From Candidatus Nealsoniibacteriota bacterium (lineage in GTDB: Bacteria; Patescibacteriota; Minisyncoccia; Minisyncoccales; GWA2-38-27): DNA of 55,650 nucleotides. The position numbers and the translations under genes were made by a program. Of the stretch, positions 16,397 to 24,425 are shown in pieces. Numbering within the stretch: position 1 is the first letter of the stretch; the number at the start of each line of letters is the position of its first letter. The DNA lies in contig JAUWYA010000002.1 of the NCBI GenBank assembly GCA_030616085.1, positions 1 through 55,650 on the forward strand, given 5' to 3'. The notes under the pieces are model-generated. The model saw nothing but the letters and a program-made list of their open reading frames with translations, ran no database searches and was not told the origin of the DNA.

Positions 16397-18070
16397 ACTG
16401 GTTTTAATAAACTCTCTAAACAATGGATGAGGCCTTAGGGGCCTTGATTTAAATTCTGGATGGAATTGAACAGCTACAAAGAAAGGATGATTCTTATTTT
16501 CAATTATCTCTACTAAATCTTTTTCAGGATTAATTCCAGCCATTACTAATCCATTTTTTTCTAAAATCTCTCTATAATCGTTATTTAACTCATAACGGTG
16601 CCGATGTCGCTCAGATATCATTGAATCTTTGTACACCTTAGCACTAATTGTGTTTGGTTTTATCTTGCATTTGTAAGCGCCTAATCTCATTGTTCCTCCG
16701 TATTTTCTTTCTTTCAAAAGAACTTTTTGTTCCGGCATAACATCAATTACAGCTTCTTTATTTTTTGACCCCGTTAGAGGTTTTGAAATTTCGTGTTTTT
16801 TGTTTGTCTTTTTAACCTCTAACGGGGTTGAAAACTCAGTTGAACTTGCATTTTTCAGCTTACAAACATTTCTGGCAAACTCAATTACTGCTAACTGCAT
16901 TCCCAGGCAAAGTCCTAAAAAAGGGACTTTGTTTTTTCTGCAGAATTCAATTGCTTTTATTTTTCCCTCTATTCCTCTGGTTCCAAAACCTCCAGGAATA
17001 ATTATACCATCATATTTTCTTAATTCTTTTACTGAAGCAGGATTTTTCTCATATTTCTCTGCTGATAACCAAGAAATCTTAGGTTTTCTTTTTAAAGAAT
17101 AAGCAGCATGTTTTACCGCTTCAATTACTGAAATGTAAGAATCTGTTAAAGTAAATCCTCCTGTTTTAAAGTATTTCCCAACAATACCAATTTTAACCGT
17201 TTTTTTAGAGCTCTTTATTTTATTTACAAACATCTTCCAATCTTTCATATCTTTCTTTTTTTTTGGTTTTAAGCTCAACTTTTTTAAAAGCTTACTGCCT
17301 AAATTTTCTTTTTCAAAATTAAGAGGAACCTCATAAATTGTTTCAATATCTGGAGCAGAAATAACATCTTCAGGCGCAACATTGCAGAAAACTGATATTT
17401 TCTTTTTCCTGACTTCATCCAAAGGAACTGCTGAGCGAGCCAGAATTATATTCGGCTGAATACCTGCTGAATTCAAAGTTCTAACAGCATATTGAGTTGG
17501 TTTTGTCTTCATTTCTCCAATTTTCTTTGGAATTGGCAGATAACTGACTAAAATAAAAAGCACATCTTTTGGATGGCTTAATTTCATCATTCTGGCTGCT
17601 TCCAGAAATAGCAGATTTTGATATTCCCCTACTGTTCCTCCTATTTCTACTAATATAAACTCAGACTTTGTTTTTCTTCCTGCCCGTTTAATTCTAGAAA
17701 TTACTTCATTTGGAATATCAGGAACCACTTCTACGCATTTACCATCATATTCTAAGTTTCTTTCCCTATTTATCACTGCCTGATAAACCCTGCCAGTAGT
17801 TAAATAGTTATCTGTATAAATATCTTCGTCTAGAAACCTTTCATAATTTCCCACATCCTGATCGCATTCAATCCCGTCATCAGTTACAAAAACCTCTCCG
17901 TGTTCAATAGGATTCATAGTTCCGGCATCAACATTAATATAGGGATCAATTTTAATTGCAGTAACCTTAAATCCTTTGCTTTTTAAAATTCTGCCAATTG
18001 AAGATACTGCTATCCCTTTTCCAATGCCAGACATTACACCGCCTGCGACAAAAATGTACTTCGCCACCAT
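16388..18070 (-). CDS. pyrG: CTP synthase
   Basis: Makes CTP from UTP, ATP and glutamine. The N-terminal synthetase domain starts YIFVAGGVMSGIGKGI, and the C-terminal glutaminase has the catalytic cysteine in GLCLGMQ. The ATG at 18070 is chosen because synthase homology starts there; the track start lies 15 codons upstream inside the leader element. The 560-aa length exceeds the usual 535-545 because a 61-bp palindromic element adds 21 residues (TPLEVKK...KPLTG) to the glutaminase domain just after ASSTEF. That position is a surface loop ahead of IDVMPEQ, so activity can be retained. Confidence 0.96.
   Translation of the reverse strand: MVAKYIFVAGGVMSGIGKGIAVSSIGRILKSKGFKVTAIKIDPYINVDAGTMNPIEHGEVFVTDDGIECDQDVGNYERFLDEDIYTDNYLTTGRVYQAVINRERNLEYDGKCVEVVPDIPNEVISRIKRAGRKTKSEFILVEIGGTVGEYQNLLFLEAARMMKLSHPKDVLFILVSYLPIPKKIGEMKTKPTQYAVRTLNSAGIQPNIILARSAVPLDEVRKKKISVFCNVAPEDVISAPDIETIYEVPLNFEKENLGSKLLKKLSLKPKKKKDMKDWKMFVNKIKSSKKTVKIGIVGKYFKTGGFTLTDSYISVIEAVKHAAYSLKRKPKISWLSAEKYEKNPASVKELRKYDGIIIPGGFGTRGIEGKIKAIEFCRKNKVPFLGLCLGMQLAVIEFARNVCKLKNASSTEFSTPLEVKKTNKKHEISKPLTGSKNKEAVIDVMPEQKVLLKERKYGGTMRLGAYKCKIKPNTISAKVYKDSMISERHRHRYELNNDYREILEKNGLVMAGINPEKDLVEIIENKNHPFFVAVQFHPEFKSRPLRPHPLFREFIKTSIK
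16768..16828. repeat. 61-bp palindromic element inside pyrG
   Basis: Arms ACCCCGTTAGAGGTT / AACCTCTAACGGGGT, perfect over 15 bp. Flanked on both sides by TG, a likely 2-bp target duplication. It is translated in frame within an essential enzyme. Confidence 0.92.
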
Positions 18071-18127
18071 TTTAAGATTATATATTAATACTTTAGCGAA
18101 ACAAGGTTCTGCCAAAGGCAGGTTCTT
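18071..18127 (-). promoter_or_regulatory. pyrG promoter inside dispersed leader element, copy 3
   Basis: On the minus strand: AAGAACCTGCCTTTGGCAG, then AACCTTGTTTCGCTAAAG and ATATATAATCTTAAA directly before ATG. TTGTTT and TATAAT are 16 bp apart, and only six bases separate TATAAT from the start codon, so the transcript is predicted to be leaderless. The element begins within the last codons of rplI. Confidence 0.65.
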
Positions 18128-18572
18128 ATTTCTCTTCTGTAATAATTACTTTTATTTCAGATTCTAAATTGTGCTCAAATTTAATCTTTATTGAAAATTC
18201 ACCAAGTTCTCCAATAGGCTCTGCTAAATCAATCTGCTCTTTTTTAAGTGCAAATCCCATTTCTTTTAATTTTTCAGAGATTTTCTGTGTATTTATTTTT
18301 TCAAACAATTGTTGTTCTTCTCCAACTTTAACTAGAATCATTACTTCTAGTCCATCCATGCTTGAAGCTATTTTTTGAATCTCTTTTAATTCTTCTTCAG
18401 CTTTTTGCTTTTCAACTTCTTTTTGCTTTTCCACCCATTCCAAAACCTGCTTCGTTGCAAGCTTAGCAAGTCCTTTTGGAATTAAAAAATTCCTGGCATA
18501 ACCATCTTTAACATCTTTGATTTCGTATTTCTTTCCTACATTTTCTACATCTTGAAGAAGAATAATACGCAT
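18126..18572 (-). CDS. rplI: Large ribosomal subunit protein bL9
   Basis: 148 aa, full length. The N-terminal domain reads [20 protein letters not shown] and [14 protein letters not shown], followed by the long central helix rich in K and E and a small C-terminal domain. It lies upstream of pyrG on the same strand with no gap beyond the leader element. Confidence 0.96.
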   Translation of the reverse strand: MRIILLQDVENVGKKYEIKDVKDGYARNFLIPKGLAKLATKQVLEWVEKQKEVEKQKAEEELKEIQKIASSMDGLEVMILVKVGEEQQLFEKINTQKISEKLKEMGFALKKEQIDLAEPIGELGEFSIKIKFEHNLESEIKVIITEEK

Positions 18573-18718
18573 AATTAAAATATAATTTCTAAATCCTAAT
18601 TACTAATGTCAAATAAAATATCAAATTATTAAATGTCTAATTTCTAATTTTTTGACATTTGTCATTTGTTATTTGGAATTTTGTTAGAAATTAGATATTA
18701 GAAATTTGTTATTTTATT

Positions 18719-19891
18719 CTACTCTATTTCTTTTATTATTTCAATAGCTTTATTAAGTTGTGGATCGCGGTCCTGCTCATAATCTTCTTCTGTCATCTCT
18801 ACTTTAATGTCTGGCTCTAAACCTTTATCAGTAATTAGTTCACCGTTAGGTGTCAGCCAATTAGCTATTGTGATTTTTAAGCTTGAACCATCTGTTAAAC
18901 TTTCTAACTTCTGGACTGATCCTTTTCCAAAAGAAGTTTCCCCAATCATTTTTATGCCGCGATTATCTCTAAGAGCTGAGGCTAAAATTTCTGAAGCAGA
19001 AGCTGAACCCTGATTGATTAAAATGACTAATGGATAATCTGAAAACTTGGAATTGCCCTTAGCTTTGTAAATCTCTTGTTCTCTTTTCCCGCCAAAGTCT
19101 TCAATAACCACTACTTGCCCTTTTTCTAAAAACCAGCCGGCAATATCTTGAGCCCTTTCTAAATATCCTCCAGGATTACCCCTCAAGTCTAAAATTATCT
19201 TTTCAGCAGGACTTTTTAAAATCTCGGCTGCTATTTCTTTGAAATCTTGATCAATTTTTTCAGAAAAATGATAAAGTTTGATATATGCAATGTTTTCTTC
19301 TTTCAGCTCCAATTTCAAAGAAGGAACCTCAATGACCGCTCTTTTAATAATAAAATCTTCAGAACTATCCCATTCATCCCGCATAATAGTTAATGTTACT
19401 TCTGTTCCTTTTGGTCCGCGAATAAGAGTTACCGCTTCCTCAATAGTTATATCCATGGTTGAAACGTCATCTATCTTTATTATTTTATCGCCTGGCCTAA
19501 GACCAGCTCTTTGAGCAGGCGTTGCTTCTAAAGGAGCAATAACTTGAAGCTGTCCTTCCCTTATTCCAATTTCCATTCCAACTCCTTCAAAACTGCCTCC
19601 TACATCTTCTAAGAATCTCTTAGTATCTCCTGGATTAAAAAATATAGTATATGGGTCTCCTATTGATTCTACCATACCGGAAATGGCTCCGTAAACTAGC
19701 TTTTGAATATCAATATCTCCGGGATTAACATATTCTTGCTGAATTTTATGCCAGGCCTCCCAGAAAAGAGAAAAATCAAGATCTTCTGGAGCACAAAATT
19801 TACAAACAACCGTACTCTTCCCAATCAAAAACCCAACACCGAAAATAACAAAAACAAAAGTTATTAATAGAATTTTCTTAAATAATGACAT
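18719..19891 (-). CDS. C-terminal processing peptidase, S41 family, with PDZ domain
   Basis: 390 aa. An N-terminal membrane helix (residues 5-24) anchors it outside the cell. A PDZ domain spans roughly residues 100-180 (GVGMEIG..., GLRPGDKI), and the S41 catalytic domain follows. The serine is in GSASASEI and the lysine in GKGSVQ. It trims exported proteins at their C-termini. The ATG is preceded on the minus strand by TTCGAAATTCTTCTACGGGG, one arm of the inverted repeat at 19893-20037. Confidence 0.93.
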   Translation of the reverse strand: MSLFKKILLITFVFVIFGVGFLIGKSTVVCKFCAPEDLDFSLFWEAWHKIQQEYVNPGDIDIQKLVYGAISGMVESIGDPYTIFFNPGDTKRFLEDVGGSFEGVGMEIGIREGQLQVIAPLEATPAQRAGLRPGDKIIKIDDVSTMDITIEEAVTLIRGPKGTEVTLTIMRDEWDSSEDFIIKRAVIEVPSLKLELKEENIAYIKLYHFSEKIDQDFKEIAAEILKSPAEKIILDLRGNPGGYLERAQDIAGWFLEKGQVVVIEDFGGKREQEIYKAKGNSKFSDYPLVILINQGSASASEILASALRDNRGIKMIGETSFGKGSVQKLESLTDGSSLKITIANWLTPNGELITDKGLEPDIKVEMTEEDYEQDRDPQLNKAIEIIKEIE

Positions 19892-19892
19892 T

Positions 19893-20037
19893 CCCCGTAG
19901 AAGAATTTCGAATGAATATTATCAATATAATATATTTACAAAACTCTTTAAATTATAAGTAATTTATTTTTACTGCCCTGTAGTTTAATTTTTAGGTATT
20001 TTCAAAGAAAATACCTTTTCGAAATTTCTCTACGGGG
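19893..20037. repeat. Inverted repeat with CCCCGTAGA arms upstream of the S41 gene
   Basis: CCCCGTAGAAGAATTTCGAA at 19893-19912 is matched by TTCGAAATTTCTCTACGGGG at 20018-20037 (18 of 20 paired). A nested perfect hairpin AGGTATTTTC-aaa-GAAAATACCT sits at 19994-20016. The arm core TCTCTACGGGG is close to the arm of the 61-bp palindromic family (TCTCTAACGGGG), suggesting a related repeat. Confidence 0.7.
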
Positions 20038-20076
20038 CATTATATCTTTATAGCAAAATATAAAACCATGGTCAAC

Positions 20077-20099
20077 AAAAAAAAGGAGCTGTGCTCCCT
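20077..20099 (-). terminator. Terminator after the small membrane protein operon
   Basis: On the minus strand GGAGC-loop-GCTCC is followed by eight T. It ends transcripts from the 20.2-22.1 kb gene group. Confidence 0.75.
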
Positions 20100-20167
20100 G
20101 ATAGTTTTACTTCTCCATCAATTTTTTGATTTTTAAGATAGGTCAGGCCTATCCCAATTTATTTACG

Positions 20168-20365
20168 CTATTTCCTTTTCATTCTTGCAATACTGTAACC
20201 GATTTGTTGCCCAAGAAATAATCCAATCATAAATTGAGTGTAATTTACTTCGCTTCCAATTACTTTTTCAATTACATAAACAAGGACGGTCATAGATAGC
20301 AAAAGAATTGAAACAAAATTCTTGCCTGTAACAGTATATATTGTCTTGCGATACCATTTCGACAT
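20168..20365 (-). CDS. Small two-helix membrane protein
   Basis: 65 aa with two hydrophobic segments (about 17-35 and 43-58) and basic ends (MSKWYRK..., ARMKRK). It is not a recognised family. It is the last gene of a same-strand group beginning with a DNA methyltransferase and is followed by a terminator. A link to the methyltransferase is only positional. Confidence 0.6.
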   Translation of the reverse strand: MSKWYRKTIYTVTGKNFVSILLLSMTVLVYVIEKVIGSEVNYTQFMIGLFLGQQIGYSIARMKRK

Positions 20366-20369
20366 AATT

Positions 20370-20516
20370 TTAATTATTTAACTTTTTATATAACATTCTA
20401 GGATAGCCCATTTCTTTTTGAATCTCATATTCAATGTTTAAACTATTCAAAAAGTCAGAGCAAGCTTTTCTTGTTTTGTCTACGCCTCCAAAATCTTTCT
20501 TTGCCTCAACTTCCAT
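20370..20516 (-). CDS. 48-aa hypothetical protein
   Basis: Too short for the ORF track. Reads MEVEAKKDFGGVDKTRKACS and ends MGYPRMLYKKLNN. The amphipathic, codon-like pattern and head-to-tail spacing with neighbours support a gene or the C-terminal piece of one. The start ATG is the only one in frame. Function is not recognised. Confidence 0.4.
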   Translation of the reverse strand: MEVEAKKDFGGVDKTRKACSDFLNSLNIEYEIQKEMGYPRMLYKKLNN

Positions 20517-20525
20517 AAATTCTAA

Positions 20526-20654
20526 TCAATTTTTGGATTTTAATCTCTTTATTCGAACACGATGAGTAAAACCATCTTTTTTACTTTTGCGCTCTTTGTA
20601 AATTAGTGGCCCAATTCTTTTTGATTTTATTAAAGGTTTTTTAACTTTAGCCAT
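20526..20654 (-). CDS. 42-aa strongly basic protein
   Basis: Reads MAKVKKPLIKSKRIGPLIYK and ends IKRLKSKN; more than a third of residues are K or R. This composition fits a nucleic-acid-binding peptide. It lies 10 bp after the 187-aa gene on the same strand. Not recognised. Confidence 0.4.
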   Translation of the reverse strand: MAKVKKPLIKSKRIGPLIYKERKSKKDGFTHRVRIKRLKSKN

Positions 20655-20664
20655 ATTTATCTTT

Positions 20665-21228
20665 TCATATTATTTTATTCAATTTTTCTTTATAACTTTC
20701 CATGAGCATATTTCTGCCAGAATAATTCCAGTAACGAATATCCTGTTCAATAAAAAACCATTTTGAAGCTTTAAAGATTAAATCCATTGGGAAACCTGGT
20801 AAGTTATTATATATACTATAATCAATTGTTTTATCATCTGGCTCATGGCAATTATAAATCTTCTCCAGGTCTCCCAAGATTTTCTTGCTTAAGACACTAT
20901 TTTTATTAATCTTGAGTTTTATGTCATTTATAAAATCTTCGTGTTTTGGATTATCCTTACCATTTGAGAATTTATAATTTTCTACGTGAATCAAAAAATC
21001 AAACCCTAATTTATTAAAAGCTGGTCTTGTGATATAGACCCGGTCGCCAGAATTTAACGTTTCAACTATATATTTATATTTTGTAGATAATTCGCCTATA
21101 CCCTTACCAGCCTTCTCTTTAGTAAATTCTTTGATAGCTATTTTTCTTAAATTATTTCTATTCAGCTCAATATTTTGAGTAATATTATCCAATTTAACAT
21201 TTATTTTTATCTCTGGATAAACAGTCAT
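20665..21228 (-). CDS. Unrecognised partner of the DNA methyltransferase, candidate restriction endonuclease
   Basis: 187 aa, not recognised. It overlaps the methyltransferase gene by 4 bp (ATGA), so it is translationally coupled, the usual place for a type II endonuclease. Acidic and basic residues in IEQDIRYWNYSGRNML, and an earlier YITRPAFNKLGFDFLIHVE, could form a PD-(D/E)XK-like site, but no canonical motif is certain. Alternatives are a specificity or control protein. Confidence 0.5.
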   Translation of the reverse strand: MTVYPEIKINVKLDNITQNIELNRNNLRKIAIKEFTKEKAGKGIGELSTKYKYIVETLNSGDRVYITRPAFNKLGFDFLIHVENYKFSNGKDNPKHEDFINDIKLKINKNSVLSKKILGDLEKIYNCHEPDDKTIDYSIYNNLPGFPMDLIFKASKWFFIEQDIRYWNYSGRNMLMESYKEKLNKII

Positions 21229-22082
21229 GAAATTTTATTTTTTAAGTTTCTATCTAATTCTTCAAACCTTTTTATTGATAAATCCAAATATTTTTTCTCT
21301 GTATCAATGCCAATGAATTTTCTTCCGAAAAGATAAGCGGCAAGTCCTGTTGTAGAACTTCCGGTAAATGGATCGAGTATTAAATTGTTTCTGTTGGTGC
21401 TTGCCAAAACAATTCTTTTTAATAATTCTTCTGGTTTTTGTGTTGGGTGTTTGCTGAATTTCTTTTCAATTCTTTGAGGCGTACTTATTGCCCAAACACT
21501 ACGCATTTGTTTTCCTTTTTCATGTAAAATTTCATTAAAATCTACGCTTCCGCATTTTTTACACTTAAAAGATTTTTTATAATTATTGCCCCAATCAACC
21601 ATTGTTTTGTAGTTGAAGGTGTGCTTTGCTTTTTTATCTTTTCTGGCCCAAATCAATGTTTCGTGGCTTGCTGTAAGAAAACGGCAGCTTAAATTTGGAG
21701 AAGCGTTTGGCTTGAACCACGCAACATCATTTAAAATATGAAATCCTGCTGTTTGCAAAGCAAGTCCGCATTGATAAATAGAGTGATAAGTTCCGCTTAC
21801 CCAAATACTTCCATTGGGCTTCAATACCTTTCTGCAAGCATTAATCCAATTACGATGAAACTCAAAATTTTCTTTCAGCCCATTACCTAAATCCCAATCC
21901 CCTTTTTTCACGCTGACCATTCTTCCATTATGACAAGTAAAAGTTCCATTTGAGAGAAAATAAGGAGGATCAGCAAAAATCATATCAAAATGATTTTTTG
22001 GAAATTGTTTTAGAACTTCCAAGCAGTCCCCTTTATATAATTCAAACCTATCTTTTTTATAATAAGGTTTTAGTGTTGTCAT
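21225..22082 (-). CDS. DNA adenine methyltransferase, DpnA (M2.DpnII)-like
   Basis: 285 aa, beta-type motif order: FADPPYFLSNG (motif IV) near residue 36, then HPTQKPEELL and DPFTGSSTTGLA (motif I, FxGxG region) in the C-terminal half. The text around the catalytic motif and CHNGRMVSVKKGDWD closely matches the DpnA group, which methylates adenine in GATC; HinfI-type (GANTC) enzymes are more distant. An insertion, FKCKKCGSVDF, adds a CxxC half of a zinc ribbon not typical of the group. Site specificity is inferred from family resemblance. Confidence 0.88.
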   Translation of the reverse strand: MTTLKPYYKKDRFELYKGDCLEVLKQFPKNHFDMIFADPPYFLSNGTFTCHNGRMVSVKKGDWDLGNGLKENFEFHRNWINACRKVLKPNGSIWVSGTYHSIYQCGLALQTAGFHILNDVAWFKPNASPNLSCRFLTASHETLIWARKDKKAKHTFNYKTMVDWGNNYKKSFKCKKCGSVDFNEILHEKGKQMRSVWAISTPQRIEKKFSKHPTQKPEELLKRIVLASTNRNNLILDPFTGSSTTGLAAYLFGRKFIGIDTEKKYLDLSIKRFEELDRNLKNKIS

Positions 22083-22111
22083 TATTCTATTTTAACTCTT
22101 CTTTAACCTAA

Positions 22112-22321
22112 AATCAAATCACTCCTCAAGAAGCGACCTTTGAGTTGCGTAGAGGTCCGACCTCTCCCGAGAGGTACGGACCTCCCGACGAATATAATTG
22201 TGAGGATTTTGAAACGTGGGAACAAGCCCAAGAAGCTTATGAATCCTCTGGAGGAGTTGAAAATGATATCCACCGCCTTGATCGCGACAACGACGGCATC
22301 TCTTGCGAAGCATTGCGATAA
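22112..22321 (+). pseudogene. Excalibur-domain C-terminal remnant
   Basis: In frame from 22112 to a TAA at 22319 the strand encodes YNCEDFETWEQAQEAYESSG and then HRLDRDNDGISCEALR, a complete Excalibur calcium-binding motif (DxDxDGxxCE). There is no start codon and a stop lies just upstream, so only the C-terminal domain of a secreted protein remains. Confidence 0.75.
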
Positions 22322-22326
22322 AAAAA

Positions 22327-22352
22327 ACTACGAGAACTGCTCTCGTAGTTGC
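22327..22352 (+). terminator. Hairpin after the Excalibur remnant
   Basis: ACTACGAGA-loop-TCTCGTAGT perfect 9-bp stem. The T-run is weak on the plus strand, but a run of A upstream would act as a T-run on the minus strand. A very similar hairpin occurs at 44436-44458. Confidence 0.5.
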
Positions 22353-22377
22353 CTTTCAATAATAAATATGCTGTACT

Positions 22378-23871
22378 TTATTTTCTCAACGCCCTTCTTA
22401 TTGCTTCAAGAAAGATATTAGTGTTTTCTTTTCTAATTGAACGAAGCTTTATTTTTCTGGCAAAAGAAACAAATCTTTCTTTGCTTGGAATTGTTTCTTC
22501 AATAATTGACTTTTTTTCAACTGGTTTTTCCTCTTCAGGAGGCATATATTCTTCTGGCGGCTTACCTTCCTGAAATTCACCTTTGTATGGTTCTTCCTCA
22601 AATTTCATTTCTCCTTCAGGAGGTCCATGATACTCCTGCTCCTGCTGTTGTTGCTGCTGTTGTTCCTGTTCCTGCTGCTGCTGCTGTTGTTGTTGCATTC
22701 CTTTTATCATTTCTTCTGCTTCTTCTTGAGTCATAAAGCCCTGTTCTACGCCGAATTTAATACATTCTTCAGCATGATCTGGACCTTTACAATAATTCTC
22801 ACATTCTTCTTTACCCATACAGCCGCCGGGTCCGCCCTGCATCATCATTTCTTTTTCTTCTGGAGAAATCATTCCCATTTTTTCTCCAAATTCCACACAC
22901 TCTTCCATATTATCTGGGTTTTGGCAAAAAGTATCACATTCTTCCTTGCCCTGACATCCACCAGGACCGCTAGTAAGACCCATTTCAGCCATTTTCTTGG
23001 CATTTTCTGCTTCTTCTTCAGTCATAAAACCAGCTTTTACAGCAAAGTCAATGCATTCTTGCATATGAGACAGATCATTGCAATAAGCATCGCATTCTAC
23101 TTGTCCTTTACAGCCGCCTGGACCTCCAAATAAACCAGCTTCAAGCATTTTTTCAGCTTTTTCTATTTCTTTTTTTGGCATAAGGCCATATTTCTTAGCA
23201 AATGCTATACATTCTCTCATATGGGATGCTTCATCGCAATAAGCATCACAGGCCTCTTTTCCGCAGCATCCACCTGGCGAATCTCCACCAGTTTTTCTTA
23301 TCATAATTGCTTCTTCTGCAGAAATAAGGCCAGCTGCCTCAGCAAAACTAACGCATTCTTCCATATGCGCTGGTCCACAGCAATAAATATCACATTGTGT
23401 CTTGCCGCGACAATTCGGATGCTTTGCTCCTTTTTTAATTCCTGATAACACTTTTTTCGCTTCTTCAAGCTCTTCTGGAGAAAGAACGCCTGCTGCTTCA
23501 GCAAAAGCAACACACATTTCCATATGTTCTGGTTCAGAGCAATAAATATCACATTCTGCTTTGGTATTGCAAGGAGGCGGCGTTATTCCTTTTTTAATAG
23601 CAGCGAGCACCTTTTTAGTTTCTTCAAGTTCTTCTGCAGGTATTAAATTATGTTTTTCAGCAAAAATAATACATTCCTCAAGATGAGAAATGTCATCGCA
23701 ATAAATCTTACATTCTTCTCTATTTGCGCAATTCCCAAGCTCAAGAACTGGATAATTAATTTCATCTTGAGCTAAAACCAAGACTGCGAAAAGACCAAAT
23801 AAAGATAAAGATATTATAATAAAATATTTCTTCACCCCGTTAGCCCCATTAAGATTTTTTTTATTTTTCAT
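22378..23871 (-). CDS. Secreted Cys-rich seven-repeat protein with poly-Q linker
   Basis: 497 aa. The N-terminal helix (about 15-33) ending VLAQDE acts as signal or anchor. Seven tandem repeats of about 45 residues follow, each with four cysteines in a C-x4-5-C-x3-C-x7-10-C pattern (for example ECDAYCNDLSHMQECIDFA) and a helical FA/EEAE tail. A linker rich in glutamine (CAA/CAG and GAG codons) and then an acidic proline-rich stretch precede a basic C-terminal helix. Function is unknown; paired cysteines suggest disulfide-stabilised surface helices. The first residues, NGANGV, are encoded by an arm of a palindromic element that spans the start codon. Confidence 0.75.
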   Translation of the reverse strand: MKNKKNLNGANGVKKYFIIISLSLFGLFAVLVLAQDEINYPVLELGNCANREECKIYCDDISHLEECIIFAEKHNLIPAEELEETKKVLAAIKKGITPPPCNTKAECDIYCSEPEHMEMCVAFAEAAGVLSPEELEEAKKVLSGIKKGAKHPNCRGKTQCDIYCCGPAHMEECVSFAEAAGLISAEEAIMIRKTGGDSPGGCCGKEACDAYCDEASHMRECIAFAKKYGLMPKKEIEKAEKMLEAGLFGGPGGCKGQVECDAYCNDLSHMQECIDFAVKAGFMTEEEAENAKKMAEMGLTSGPGGCQGKEECDTFCQNPDNMEECVEFGEKMGMISPEEKEMMMQGGPGGCMGKEECENYCKGPDHAEECIKFGVEQGFMTQEEAEEMIKGMQQQQQQQQEQEQQQQQQQEQEYHGPPEGEMKFEEEPYKGEFQEGKPPEEYMPPEEEKPVEKKSIIEETIPSKERFVSFARKIKLRSIRKENTNIFLEAIRRALRK

Positions 23872-23991
23872 GATAATTTTTAGATTATTGTTATTTCTAA
23901 CCCCGTTAGAAATTTTCTTACTATTTTAAATTATAAATTATAAAATATTTATGCCTTCTTAAAATATAATTTCTAACGGGGCTAACGGGGT
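23834..23991. repeat. Compound palindromic element spanning the start of the Cys-rich gene
   Basis: Outer arms ACCCCGTTAGCCCC (23834-23847) and GGGGCTAACGGGGT (23978-23991) are perfect over 14 bp. Inner arms ACCCCGTTAGAAATT (23900-23914) and AATTTCTAACGGGG (23968-23981) are nested. TC flanks both outer ends. It looks like one element inserted into another of the same family. Confidence 0.8.
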
Positions 23992-24010
23992 TCATATTTT
24001 TATTTGCGTT

Positions 24011-24271
24011 TTACTCAAATGGATTTTGGTATGCCTCATCAAAAGGATTAACAATCTCATCAAACGGATTGGTTGAAGGCATGTTTTCCATTGGACTTGA
24101 CACTATATCTCCTGCTTCTACTTGAGCAGCTGCCCTTCCTATTTCTACTCCTTCCTCATAACCAACTTTATGTCCGTAATAATAAGCTCCGCCTGCTGCA
24201 GCGACAATTACAATCACAAAAATCAGAATTATTAATAATTGTTTGTTATTTACCCCGTTAGAAATTGTCAT
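24011..24271 (-). CDS. Small single-helix membrane protein with NPF repeats
   Basis: 86 aa. A strongly hydrophobic helix (about 11-30) is followed by a GxxxG-like segment (YYYGHKVGYEEGVEIG) and an acidic tail with three NPF[DE] repeats. The first residues ISNGV come from a palindromic element arm, so the element supplied or reshaped the translation start. Not a named family. Confidence 0.65.
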   Translation of the reverse strand: MTISNGVNNKQLLIILIFVIVIVAAAGGAYYYGHKVGYEEGVEIGRAAAQVEAGDIVSSPMENMPSTNPFDEIVNPFDEAYQNPFE

Positions 24272-24322
24272 AAATTTATTTAGCCCCGTTAGGGATTATT
24301 TTAATAAAATTTCTAACGGGGT
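24253..24322. repeat. 70-bp palindromic element at the start of the NPF protein gene
   Basis: Arms ACCCCGTTAGAAATT (24253-24267) and AATTTCTAACGGGGT (24308-24322), flanked by TT on both sides. A further half-site GCCCCGTTAGGGATT lies inside. Confidence 0.85.
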
Positions 24323-24425
24323 TTATATTATCTATAATATTTTATTATACCATTATAAAAAAAGCTTTCTCTGTGGAAAACTTTTTTCCCGTACAATATC
24401 CTAAATTAGAAAATAAAGAAATTTA

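Noticed and set aside
22640-22700. CTG/TTG simple repeat as a possible regulatory or CRISPR-like array
   Set aside because: It encodes the glutamine linker of the Cys-rich protein; unit length and lack of spacers rule out CRISPR. No CRISPR array was seen anywhere in the window.
22627-23133. 168-aa plus-strand ORF rich in Leu and Phe
   Set aside because: Shadow of the Cys-rich repeat gene; the leucine run is the antisense of the glutamine tract.
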